Positions 1 to 11,414 of a stretch of DNA of 64,000 bases are shown piece by piece. The notes below the pieces were generated by a model. It saw nothing but the letters and a program-made list of their open reading frames with translations. It searched no databases and had not been told where the DNA came from. The DNA is from Siderastrea siderea (Eukaryota > Cnidaria > Anthozoa > Scleractinia > Rhizangiidae): the NCBI GenBank assembly GCA_964030785.1, contig OZ034968.1:34861186-34925185 (forward strand). The letters run 5' to 3'. The position numbers and the translations under genes were made by a program. Positions within the stretch are counted from its first letter, which is position 1. Each line of letters starts with the position of its first letter.

Positions 1-120
1 TTGTAGTCGGGAGCCCTTTATATGAGGCCATACAAAAAAGTGCCAATGTAGGTTGTTGTGGAAAAGACAAATATTAGGTCTTACAGTTAAAACATTTACA
101 GCAACTGATCTTTTCTACAG

Positions 121-3100
121 GGCTTTACATACAAGGACAAACAGAATTATTGCAGTTAAGGTGAGCTTTTCTTTAAAAAACTACATGCAACTATTAGCTT
201 TTGCACATTGTTGGCCTTACAGAAGAATAGCATGCTTTTGGATTTTTTTTTTTTCATTTATTGTGTAAAATGGGAAATCCAAGTCTGATTGCAGTAGCAC
301 CGTTGCATGATTGGTACTTCAAGCTCTAACTGATGAGAACTAACCTATCGTAAGGCTTATATGTACAGCTGTAGTTTGTACGATAATTTTTTAAGGATGA
401 ACAGTGTCTTGTCAGATGGCAACGGCGACGTAAATTATGGAAGAGTTTGCAAAGATTGCTTGAGACAAAATTTTGGCAAAAATTCAGGATATCTTGGCAA
501 GATTTCTCGAGGATGGGCGAAAAAGTGAGGCAAGTTCGCATCTCTCAACGAAATTTCGCAGGAATTTTCGTTTAAACTTAGCAAAAATGTTTCCCTGCAA
601 AACGACCACCTTACGTGTACATATCTGGAACTTGACGTATGGTTGCTCTAAGCTGTAAAATAATATTTAGCTTAGTATCGGTGGTTGTTTATAGGTGATT
701 CCTTTAGACGTAACTCCAGCTGTGCAGAAACAGATTATATCAGAATTGGAAATACTTTTTCAGGTAAATTTGTGCAGTAACTTGCTAAATTATTACATGT
801 GAGTAGTAGCAGCTGTGTACATGTTCTTACAACTGCATTGTTGCAAAAAAAAACATACCCTTTTATGCACATCCACACCTAAATCTTAATATAACAAAGT
901 GTTATCAAAGCATAAATATATATGTAGCAAAGCCTGTCGCACGCGTCAAAACTTAGAAGAAAACATTCACAGGAGGCAACGTTTCCGAGTGGTTAGGGCG
1001 CCAGACTTGAAATCCGGAGGCCCCGAGTTCGAGTTCCGCTCTGAGCACCAGCTGGAGTTGTTTTACTTTAGACCAGAGTTCAGCTCCTCTGCCGCCCTTG
1101 TAAACAGGCAACTGGCCTGCCTCCCGCTAGTTGGGGTTCTTAACTCTGTTTATTTGGATTATTTGTTTCATTGTCCCTGAAAAGCCCCTTACGGGGAGTA
1201 ACATGAGGAACTTAGGCCATGAAAAAAATTCGCAGCATGTATTCATTAAAAGCGATGTTTGACGCGAATCATTTCTGTCAGCAATGTAAAGCGTTATATC
1301 AACACGTGCGGTCGGCATGTGTCCGTGCAGTTATTTAACAGCGTGACATACATTAAGATTATGAGAAAAGCGATCACGTCGTAAAGCAAAAATTATTACA
1401 GGAAAGAACGAGCACAGTCAGCACAAGTGCGGGAATTTTAAGGTTAGTAAGTCTGATTTTCGGTTAACCTTCTTCTGGCTCTGTCGAATGCCAACAACAG
1501 AAAGGGTTTAAGTTGCACGATTTGTCACCATACGCCAGGAAACGAGACCCAAAACAGAACCAGAGAATTATTCAGTCTTGTCACGCCGTTTGTAATGATG
1601 TTCGTCGTTTCAGTTTTATGATATATTTCCTTTGCTGGACCGCCACCACAGTCCTTTGTGGCAATCAAAACCAGGTGATTTTAGTAGATTTTCCTGGGCA
1701 GGCTGTCAAAACAGAATCATAATTTTGTGTGAGAATTATCTGGCGGGAATTTATTATTTATTTACGTAAGCCTGCAAATTCTCCTCGATGCCTCTTAGAA
1801 AGATATTAATTTGCTTTACTAAGGTGCGTTGATTTGTATGTAAGTCGAGCAAAGAACCCGACATCGATCAGTTTTTTGACTAAGGCTATTGATTTTTATG
1901 TGAAGAAATGTATGTTAGAGGACGCATGGGACGTGGCGCTTTCATGACTCCGATTATAATTTATTCGAGCTACACTGGTATCATGTATTAACATTCCCCA
2001 GCTTTATTGAGTTTTCCTTTTGATATTTTACTTCCTGTATTTCAAGTATAGAAGGTTTTCAACCTAATTATTGTAGCGACATCTTGGGTAATACCAGGTT
2101 TTCTTCAAAACATGATATTGCATTTGTGTTTTGCGTGTAACACAATGCTGGCGGGAAATATGAGGTTTTGAAAATCGTTGCGTCTTAACGACGTGTCCGA
2201 TCTACGATGCTATGGAATCGAGTCAAAAAGAGACAAGAGGCCTTTGGTAAGTAGCAATCATAATTACGATTTTGTACATACCTTGAGACGAAATATTAGT
2301 ATCGCGTTCTTTATTCTGATTTCCTTAGATAATATGCTGTACCTGGAAACTTGATCGCTATCATTGCGCTTTAGCTTATTCAGTTTTCCTTGGGTAGAAT
2401 ATACCTGGAAGCGTTAAGTTTAACATCGTGCTTAATCTTATTCTGTCTTCCTTGGGTAGCATATACCTGGAAGAGGAATGTCTAACATCGCGCTTTAGCT
2501 TATTCTGTCTTCGTTGGGTTGCAAATACCTGGAAGTGGAATGCTTTACATCGCGCTTAAGCTTTATTCTGTCTTCCTTGGGTAGCAGATACCTGGAAGCG
2601 GAATGTCTAAAATTGCGCTTTAGCTTATTCTGTCTTCCTTGGGTAGCAGATACCTGGAAGCGGAATGTTGTCTAACGTTTTAGCTTATTCTGTCTTCCTT
2701 GGGTAGCAGATACCTGGAAGCGGAATGTCTAACATTGCGCTTTAACTTCTGTCTTCCCTGGGTAGCAGATATCTGGAAGCGGAATGTCTAACATCGCGCT
2801 TTAGCTTTATTCTGTCTTCCTTGGGTAGCAGATACCTGGAAGCGGAATGTCTAACATTGCGCTTTAGCTTATTCTGTCTTCCTTGGGTAGCAGATACCTG
2901 GAAGCGGAGTGTTGTCTAACGTTTTAGCTTATTCTGTCTTCCTAGGGTAGCAGATACCTGGAAGCAGAATGTCTAACATTGCGCTTTAACTTATTCTGTC
3001 TTCCCTGGGTAGCAGATATCTGGATGTGGAATGTCAAACATCGCGCTTTAGCTTTATTCTGTCTTCCTTGGGTAGCAGATACCTGGAAGCGGAATGTCTA

Positions 3101-5129
3101 ACATTGCGCTTTAACTTCTGTCTTCCCTGGGTAGCAGATATCTGGAAGCGGAATGTCTAACATCGCGCTTTAGCTTTATTCTGTCTTCCTTGGGTAGCAG
3201 ATACCTGGAAGCGGAATGTCTAACATTGCGCTTTAGCTTATTCTGTCTTCCTTGGGTAGCAGATACCTGGAAGCGGAGTGTTGTCTAACGTTTTAGCTTA
3301 TTCTGTCTTCCTAGGGTAGCAGATACCTGGAAGCAGAATGTCTAACATTGCGCTTTAACTTATTCTGTCTTCCCTGGGTAGCAGATATCTGGATGTGGAA
3401 TGTCAAACATCGCGCTTTAGCTTTATTCTGTCTTCCTTGGGTAGCAGATACCTGGAAGCGGAATGTCTAACATTGCGCTTTAGCTTATTCTGTCTTCCTT
3501 GGGTAGCAGATACCTGGAAGCGGAATGTTGTCTAACGTTTTAGCTTATTCTGTCTTCCTTGGGTAGCAGATACCTGGAAGCGGAATGTCTAACATTGCGC
3601 TTTAACTTATTCTGTCTTCCCTGGGTAGCAGATACCTGGAAGCGGAATGTGTAACATCGCACTTTGGCTTATTCTGTCGTTGCAGCAATCAAAAGCGATC
3701 GAGCGATAATAACTGGCTTAAATAGGCGATGTATTGTGTCATCTCGCCTAAGCCTTAGCTTGTAGTGTTTGGTGCTGGAGCAAGGCAAATAATACCCCAA
3801 AAAATTAAAATAACAGTTTTTCGACATCATGGCTCTGTCGTAATCATTATTACCAGCTCAGCCTATTAAATTAGTAAGCGTAGGATGCGATATTGTTCGC
3901 GCTCGTTTTTGCCTTCGCGAGGAAAAATACCGCCATTTACGCAGGATACTAAACAAAGTGACTGAGAAGCCAAATTATTTTTATCCGCAATGAATTGTAA
4001 TAAACATCACTCAGCATTGTCATCTTTTACAGCACACAACTAATTGAAATAACACCTCATCCCATCTTCATGAAGCTACAAGGTGTCAAACCATGGCATT
4101 AAGTTACTTATGCAAATTAGCTGAGGGCACATTCAATGTGCCCTCAGCTAATTTGCATAATAGGTTTTGGGCGGCTGGAAGCTCGTCATGAATTAAGTAA
4201 TAACAATAACTATCATTATTATTTCATGTACAGAGTAGAATTTTCAGACTATTAGCCGATATGCACTAACCATTGCGGGCAGATCACATTAAAAAACACA
4301 CACACACACCATTTAAGCGTGTCAAATGATAAAACATTGTTGTGTAAACCCACTGTGTTCTTTGTACAATTAATGTGTTTACCAACTTTTTATATCATTA
4401 AAATTATATTTTCCTTTGATGCATTTTAGTGCTCATCGCCGTTTATTATTGAATTTTACGGGGCATTTTTTGTGGAAAATAGGTAGGTGCAACGTTATTG
4501 TGCTTCACTATTTCTAGGAAGTGGATTAATGTTTCAAAATTAAAATTTTGAAAAATTTTAGGAATACTGTTGCTTGTCATCTTAATATCGCCATTTTGGA
4601 GGGGCAACGTTAAGCAACATTAAATTTTTGCGAATTAACCCTTTAAGCCCCAAGAGTGACAAGCATCTTATTTCTCCTTGCGATACAGTAAGACTAGTTC
4701 ATCAAATATACAGGTCGCGAGAATAAAGGAAGTGAACACCAGACATGAAATGTGTTGATATTTGATGAAATTCTCCCAACTAGTAACATAAGAAATATAT
4801 GGAGAACAGTGAGGAGAATATACATGTGGATATTGGCGCTTAAAGGGTTAGGAGAATTTGTCAAAACGTTCTTGGACCCATCACGCGAAGCCTCTTGTTA
4901 TGTTACGTTTACATCGCTGTTGTCGTCATCGTCATCTTTGTTATAGTTTCAATTGTTGCACGGTAAACCCAAGGTGGATGTTACCCAGTGCCCTGCATTG
5001 TACAATTTTGTTTTTGTCATTTTCCAATCCTTTCATATGCACAAGCGTGAAAATCTAAAGAAGTGAGAGTATAATATTTAATTTCATCCTTTTTTTTCAG
5101 AATTTCACTTTGTACAGAATATATGGATG
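121..5129 (+). CDS. MAP2K5: MAP2K5-like kinase, 5' kinase-domain exons
   Basis: Four exons of a dual-specificity MAP kinase kinase of the MEK5 type, which phosphorylates ERK5. Exons: 121-160 (ends in the ATP-lysine motif IIAVK), 695-763 (VIPLDVTP..QKQIISELEILFQ), 4430-4482 (..FYGAFFVEN), and a 29-nt exon 5101-5129 (ISLCTEYMD). All have AG acceptors and GT donors and their phases join in order: the AG at 4481-4482 plus A at 5101 makes Arg. The reading matches the MEK5 N-lobe from beta-3 through the hinge and diverges from MEK1/2 in the wording of helix C. Upstream exons (PB1 domain, Gly-rich loop) lie outside the window. The family call is from knowledge of MEK5 sequence; the exon borders are read directly. 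Confidence 0.85.
161..694 (+). other. MAP2K5 intron, no gene seen
   Basis: Intron between the first two visible kinase exons. AT-rich; short open frames here have no recognisable content. Confidence 0.6.
978..1206 (+). mobile_element. tRNA-Ser-derived SINE
   Basis: The head at about 985-1055 resembles tRNA-Ser: an A-box-like GAGTGGTTAGGGCG, an anticodon loop CTTGAAA (anticodon TGA) and a B-box-like GTTCGAGTTCC. The acceptor stem does not close and there is no proper long variable arm. It is followed by a pyrimidine-rich body ending near CCCCTTACGGGGAGT at about 1190. This is the layout of a Pol III SINE, and to my knowledge this body type is frequent in coral genomes. It sits in a MAP2K5 intron. 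Confidence 0.6.
1207..2370. other. Intron sequence, nothing recognised
   Basis: AT-rich MAP2K5 intron DNA between the SINE and the minisatellite. No coding signal I can support. Confidence 0.5.
2375..3685. repeat. Minisatellite, ~61-bp unit, ~21 copies
   Basis: A tandem array of a unit of about 61 bp built around CTTCCTTGGGTAGCAGATAC and ATGTCTAACATTGCGC. Variant units (CCCTGGG, CTAGGG, deletions of AACATTGCGC) recur in a fixed order: the distinctive junction TTTAACTTCTGTC appears at 2741 and again at 3110, giving a higher-order period of 369 bp, about six units. This suggests amplification by block duplication. Confidence 0.9.
4108..4160. repeat. Perfect 53-nt hairpin
   Basis: Two 26-nt arms (TTATGCAAATTAGCTGAGGG... 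and its exact complement) separated by a single C. No mismatch. Could be the joined ends of a tiny MITE or a foldback footprint; there is no obvious duplication around it. Confidence 0.9.
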
Positions 5130-5269
5130 GTATGATTACAGTTTTAGTGCTGTGGCCTTAATAGTATAGTCTTCATTGTTACCATAAGAATGTATAGACT
5201 GCCAGTGCTCTGGTCTGACGGACTCACAGACAGATGGACGGATGACAGAACATTCTGGCTCACTGACCG

Positions 5270-5425
5270 AGCGACCGATTGGCCGACCGACTGACTGAAT
5301 GCATGGAAGGACGGACCAAATGACTGACTGACTGATCATGACTGACTGACTGACTGACTGACTGAATGACTGAATGACTGACTGACTGACTGACTGACTG
5401 AGTGACTGAATGACTGATGGCGAAC
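5270..5425. repeat. (GACT)n microsatellite
   Basis: Runs of ACTG/GACT with occasional AATG interruptions, inside the MAP2K5 intron just upstream of the outer transposon. Ser/Val/Gln-rich reading frames on the minus strand are simply translations of this repeat. Confidence 0.9.
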
Positions 5426-5628
5426 GGACATACGCACAGAAGAACAGACTGCATGGATGGACGAGTCAAACGACTGACTGAGGGATTGCCTAAATGATGG
5501 ATTAACAGAAGGACGGATGGACATTCAGTACAACTGGTACTGAATGAGTGCATGCTCAGATGAGTCAAACAACTATCTGGCTGACTGATTCACAGGCATT
5601 ATCTTACTTAAATTAAATTTACTGTTAA

Positions 5629-6370
5629 GAGCCAGTGTCTGTAAATATCGAAAACCCGGCGCCAGTTGTGAAATTTTCAATTTCTTCATATTTTGCCTAA
5701 ATAAACCCTTTAGTGAGTTGTTTTCGAAAATGCAATTAAAAGTTCCTAAAGCGCTTTAGTTTTTTCAAAATCGAGGAAAGTCTGAAAATCGCCATTTTGG
5801 CTTCCCGCCGCCATCAAAAAAAGGGTAAAATGGTGCATTTTCGTTTCGCTCGTACAGCTAAACGCGGTAATGTTTACCGATGTACTTTTAGCAAATCATA
5901 ACACCATTCCTGCTCTTTCCAAAACTGTAGTTTATTTGGGAAAAGCTGTTAAATTTTATATCTTTCTAGCTGTTTTATCTACCCCGTTCTAAGCGCTTCA
6001 GCGGATAAACAAATTTTAGCTAATTTCTAAACCATAGAAAGCCCACTGGTACATTGAATTTCAAGCCGAAACTACGATGGTCGTTAAGCTTATACTTCAT
6101 ATTATGCTGTGTGAAAATGTCTTCCGCGGCCCGACAAAAGTGTCCCGTTGAGAGACGGAAACGATGAGTCAATTTTGGCAACGCGACCAATTTGTACTAC
6201 AAACAAACGTCACTATAAATAAACCCAACATCAATCAAAAATCAGCTCAGAAAACCTTCTACAGTTCAATATCAGACATCAGACACATTGTAACTTAAAA
6301 TACTTTTTATTTTGATGAAAAAACATCCTACCTTTGGGTATTCGTCGTAAAATAGATGCTAAAAGAAGAA
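5629..6370 (+). repeat. Outer element left TIR, distal part
   Basis: Inverted copy of about 37.6-38.35 kb. It begins GAGCCAGTGTCTG after the TTAA and contains the marker GGCGCCAGTTGTGAAATTTT; the right copy carries its complement. Confidence 0.85.
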
Positions 6371-9300
6371 AACAGGGGTCTATCTAGTTTTGCAGTGTTT
6401 TTTAATTTTTGCAGTACGATTTTTCACGATTATTTATCGGCAAATGCGTTCTTTGTCCCTAATAATCGTGAAAAGAGGGACTTTGTAGTTATTAATCGCG
6501 AAACGCGTGAATTGCGATTAATAATCGTGCATCTTACAGTTAATAATCGTAAACCCCACGATTATTAACTACGTCTGACAGATTCTACAGTTAATAATCG
6601 TACATTGCGCGATTATTAATCGCAAGTGACGGTCAATGTAGTTATTAATCGCAAGTTGCTGACCTTGGGCGAAAAGACCATTGAAAAACAAATTTGACTT
6701 TACCAGCCGCCATTGCGAAAGAAAATTCAAACCCAAGCAGAACTCTTCACGGGGCTTGTTGTAAAATAAAAACAACGAAAGTTGGTTCTTGAAGTGACAA
6801 AGTCTCCTCGCGTATTTAGTTTTACTTCGGTAAGTCGTTTAGAAATGGTATTTTCCTTTTCTTTCTCTTTTCGACGAAACACGACGCGAGCAAGATCGAA
6901 GAAGTCATGGATAAGAACAGCGCGTGACAGATGCATGCAGAGTGAGTGATTTAAAATTGTCAACTTCCAAACGACACTGAACTCTTCAAAATCTCCAATA
7001 AAGGAAATGAAAATAACTATTTCATCAATCGAAAGTTCAATTCATTTTTCACTCGAATATTTTTTTCGATATGACATTTTTTTAATGCGAACAATCACAC
7101 GAACAAAACCATCGCGATCCGATGCAAAGCGAGCGATACAAAGAAAAATGATTAACCCTCATGAAACGGCACTCCTTCAACCACCTAAACACACAAGGAA
7201 ATCAGATAACCATTGTACAAAAGATAAATTTATTTGCTTGGCCATTTCAACAACTTGACTTTGTTTGTTTTTCTTTTCATGTCAACAATCTGGCAACCAT
7301 AATTTCAAACGCCGTGAAGCTGAAAGCCGTGCCTGAAATTCACAAATTGATCACGACGTAAACAAACCATTATAATAAGAAAACGCGTCGGAAATTTCGC
7401 AGTGGAAAGGAGTTTTATTAATCACTTTTGAATCCTTACATATTCTGATTAAACATAAAATAATTTTCCAGCGCAAACATTTCCATTCACGAGCGGAAAA
7501 ACCGAAAGCCACAAAAAGGTCCAAGGGTTATTGACTACGCTTGTACTTAAGCTTACATAGTTGCAGTGGTTGCATTTTCAGGTTATGAAAAGTATTTTCA
7601 GGTTAGCAATGCAATAATTGTATAATAGCTTCGTTCTCCTTCTTTAAGTGACCATTCACATAACCACAACGGAAAAGAACACAACGGAAAAGAACTCTAT
7701 TTATAGCCCTTCGGTATTCCTTTCGCTGCGAGTTGAAATTGAAATATGAGAACATGCCGTCTAATGATGTGATATGCAAATTTCATTGAGAATATTCGCT
7801 TAATACGTTTCGCTTTGTGTTTGCAAAAGCTGGTTTGGTGGAAGAGTGTTAAACTGTCTCCAAAAGAAACGTTTTATACGTGTAGCATGAACTCCAATCC
7901 AAAGGTAGTCGACGGGAACTCTGGAGTTCATGGCAGTGTCACACAACAGGCGGGGATTAGTCTCAGCCGCTACTGATCTGGTGAGGCTTCAGGAACTGAA
8001 AAGAAAGCTTACGTTTTCAAATTTTTCTTCGTAAATATTCCACCGAGCGAAACTGTTTCATGGATGTTCTTTTCAACCACGCACAATCCATTGCGTTGTC
8101 CGTTTTGATACAGCTTGCTTGCCTTTCCATGTTCTGATTTTTCCCGCGCAAAACGAAATTTGGCACCACTGACTCGGAGATTAGAGTGGTTGAAAAGTTA
8201 TGACTTAAATTATGATGCATAAGTTCTCGATGTCTTAGCCGCTTAAAACAGATAGTTTAAAACGTTTTGTTAGTTTGTATACTTTTATTAAAGAACAAAA
8301 AAAACTTTTCGCCATTTTTGACGAAACAAATTTGACTCGTTTGCAGTTCATTTGCTTCGACGAGTGCGTGTTTGAACAATAAACCCACGAAACAGAAGAA
8401 TAAATATTCGAGTGAAAATGAGTCGAACTTTCGAATGCTGAAGTAGTTATTTTCCTTTCCTGTATTGAAGGACTTGAAGAGCTCAGTTTATGTTTTTAGG
8501 TTGCCAATTTAATCCTCCACTTTGCATCTATCGCGCTGTTCTTATCCATGGCTTCTGAGATCACGCTCGTGTCGTCCTTCGCCGAAGAGAGAAAGAAAAG
8601 GAAAATACCACCATTAAGTGTAAACAAGTTACCGAAATAACACAAAACACGCGAGGAGACTTTGTCACTTTAAGAACCAACTTTCGTTGTTTTTATTTTA
8701 CAACAAGCCTCATGAAGAGTTCTCTTTCTCGTGGTGGCAGCGGGTCAAGTCATTTTGGTTTTTCAATTCTCTTTTTGCCCACGGTCAGCAACTCGCGATT
8801 AATAACTACATCGACCGTCACTTGCGATTAATAATCGCTCAATGTACGATTATTAACTGTAGAATCTGTCAAACGTAGTTAATGTTCGTGGGGTTTACGA
8901 TTATTAACTGTAAGATGTACGAACGACAAGAGAGCTGACATTGGCTTCGAAACGTAAGACGAAAAACGGAATGCTGAATATTGTGCGTGGTTGAAAAGAA
9001 CATCCATGAAACAGTTTTGCTCGGTGGAATATTTACGAAGAAAAATTTGAAAACGTAAGCTTTCTTTTCAGTTCCTGAAGCCTCACCAGATCAGTAGCGG
9101 CTGAGACTAATCCCCGCCTGTTGTGTGACACTGCCATGAACTCCAGAGTTCCCGTCGACTACATGTACCTTTGGATTGGAGTTCATGCTATAAAACGTTT
9201 CTCTTGGAGACAGTTTAACACTCTTCCACCAAACCAGCTTTTTGCAAACACAAAGCAAAACGTATTAAGCGAATATTCTCAATGAAATTTGCATATCACA

Positions 9301-10675
9301 TCATTAGACGGCATGTTCTCATATTTCAATTTCAACTCGCGGCGAAAGGAATACCGAAGGGCTATAAATAGAGTTCTTTTCCGTTGTGTTCTTTTCCGTT
9401 GTGGTTATGTGAACGGTCACTTAAAGAAGGAGAACGAAGCTATTATACAATTATTGCATTGCTAACCTGAAAATGCAACCACTGCAGCTATATAAGCTTA
9501 AGTACAAGCGTAGTTAATAACCCTTGGACCTTTTTGTGGCTTTCGGTTTTTCCGCTCGTGAATGGAAATGTTTGCGCTGGAAAATTATTTTATGTTCAAT
9601 CAGAATATGTAAGGATTCAAAAGTGATTAATAAAACTCCTTTCCACTGCGAAATTTCCGACGCGTTTTCTTATTATAATGGTTTGTTTACGTCGTGATCA
9701 ATTTGTGAATTTCAGGCACGGCTTTCAGCTTCACGGCGTTTGAAATTATGGTTGCCAGATTGTTGACATGAAAAGAAAAACAAACAAAGTCAAGTTGTTG
9801 AAATGGCCAAGCAAATAAATTTATCTTTTGTATAATGGTTATCTGATTTCCTTGTGTTTAGGTGGTTGAAGGAGTGCCGTTTCATGAGGGTTAATCATTT
9901 TTCTTTGTATCGCTCGCTTTGCATCGGATCGCGATGGTTTTGTTCGTGTGATTGTTCGCATTAAAAAAATGTCATATCGAAAAAAATATTCGAGTGAAAA
10001 ATGAATTGAACTTTCGATTGATGAAATAGTTATTTTCATTTCCTTTATTGGAGATTTTGAAGAGTTCAGTGTCGTTTGGAAGTTGACAATTTTAAATCAC
10101 TCACTCTGCATGCATCTGTCACGCGCTGTTCTTATCCATGACTTCTTCGATCTTGCTCGCGTCGTCCTTCGTCGAAGAGAGAAAGAAAAGGAAAATACCA
10201 TTTCTAAACGACTTACCGAAGTAAAACTAAATACGCGAGGAGACTTTGTCACTTCAAGAACCAACTTTCGTTGTTTTTATTTTACAACAAGCCCCGTGAA
10301 GAGTTCTGCTTGGGTTTGAATTTTCTTTCGCAATGGCGGCTGGTAAAGTCAAATTTGTTTTTCAATGGTCTTTTCGCCCAAGGTCAGCAACTTGCGATTA
10401 ATAACTACATTGACCGTCACTTGCGATTAATAATCGCGCAATGTACGATTATTAACTGTAGAATCTGTCAGACGTAGTTAATAATCGTGGGGTTTACGAT
10501 TATTAACTGTAAGATGCACGATTATTAATCGCAATTCACGCGTTTCGCGATTAATAACTACAAAGTACCTCTTTTCACGATTATTAGGGACAAAGAACGC
10601 ATTTGCCGATAAATAATCGTGAAAAATCGTACTGCAAAAATTAAAAAACACTGCAAAACTAGATAGACCCCTGTT
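6371..10675. mobile_element. 4.3-kb fold-back element, TSD AGAA
   Basis: Ends AACAGGGGTCTATCTAG (6371) and CTAGATAGACCCCTGTT (10675). The arms of about 1.7 kb (6371 to ~8086 and ~8976-10675) are nearly perfect inverted copies around a ~0.9 kb centre. AGAA flanks both sides (6367-6370, 10676-10679). The centre (about 8.40-8.94 kb) carries a third, diverged copy of part of the arm. Mirror-image short ORFs in both arms are repeat sequence; no transposase is seen. Probably non-autonomous. Confidence 0.8.
6415..6660. repeat. Cluster of GATTATTAATCG-type sites in the fold-back arm
   Basis: About ten copies, in both orientations, of a 10-14 bp word around ATTATTAATCG and its complement, spaced roughly 20-40 bp apart. 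Mirrored in the other arm (about 10385-10625) and partly in the centre (8790-8910). The subterminal position suggests transposase binding sites. Confidence 0.7.
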
Positions 10676-10679
10676 AGAA

Positions 10680-11412
10680 GCTTTCATTCTAGCTTTCGTT
10701 ATCCGACACCGAATAAATTACATCTCAACCACAGGTCGAAAAGTCAATGCAATCATCTGTTCGTCACACAAGGGTCGTATTTGTGTATTTCCCTCCTTGT
10801 ACTGCAATATAACATGTTTTATAGTAAGGAAATTAACTTATTATCTTGAAAAGTTAACATTTCTGGTACTTTAAGCGTTCTTAAAAACAAACATCTGTTT
10901 CCATTCCCTTACATTTGCGTGACAAGAATTCGCTTGCTGCTAAAGCGGCAAACTGTATCGAAAAGATAAAATGCAGTTTTAAATAGATTAAAACTGCTCA
11001 TCGTAGGGAATTTATTGCAGAATTTGCGTTGACTAGTTACTGGCAGCGAGGAGGACTTAAAGTCCTAAAAATAAAACAGTGACAGACTAGTGAAAGCCAG
11101 TCATTTGAAATTAATTTCCAGGCAGTCTGTCCAACTGAAATACTCTTGTTCTGAGAAAACACAACAAAGTCTAACATGGTTAAACTTACCAAGGTGGTTG
11201 AAGGATGATCAACTTGACTGTTAGTATTCTGGTAAAATAATAGGAATGTTTCTCGCCTAGCTAGTACTAAAAGTTTTAAGACGGCCATGTCAAAGAGCCT
11301 GTCGTGACAAAATTTGTTTTAGCGTGATTGGGGATTGGGGCGAACGCCGGGGAGTGGGTGGGGGTAAGGGGACGGTAGGGCTTTCGGAGAGAAAAGTATG
11401 CAGGTGTTACAC
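10680..11412 (+). repeat. Outer element left TIR, proximal part
   Basis: Continues the left TIR after the fold-back insertion. Its inverted partner is 36861 to about 37.6 kb; the match stops abruptly at GCAGGTGTTACAC (11412 / 36861). The short ORF at 11037-11288 (minus) lies in the repeat and is not supported as a gene. Confidence 0.85.
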
Positions 11413-11414
11413 AT

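Noticed and set aside
985..1055. Functional tRNA-Ser(TGA) gene
   Set aside because: A- and B-box-like words and an anticodon loop exist, but the acceptor stem does not pair and the long variable arm is missing; the downstream body is SINE-like.
2375..3685. CRISPR-like array
   Set aside because: Units are contiguous variants of one monomer with no unique spacers; eukaryotic minisatellite.
5136..5568. Ser/Val/Gln-rich ORFs on the minus strand
   Set aside because: Translations of the GACT tetranucleotide repeat in several frames.
6356..10687. Mirror-image ORFs of 60-83 codons
   Set aside because: They occur as inverted pairs in the fold-back arms, share no domain, and reflect repeat sequence.
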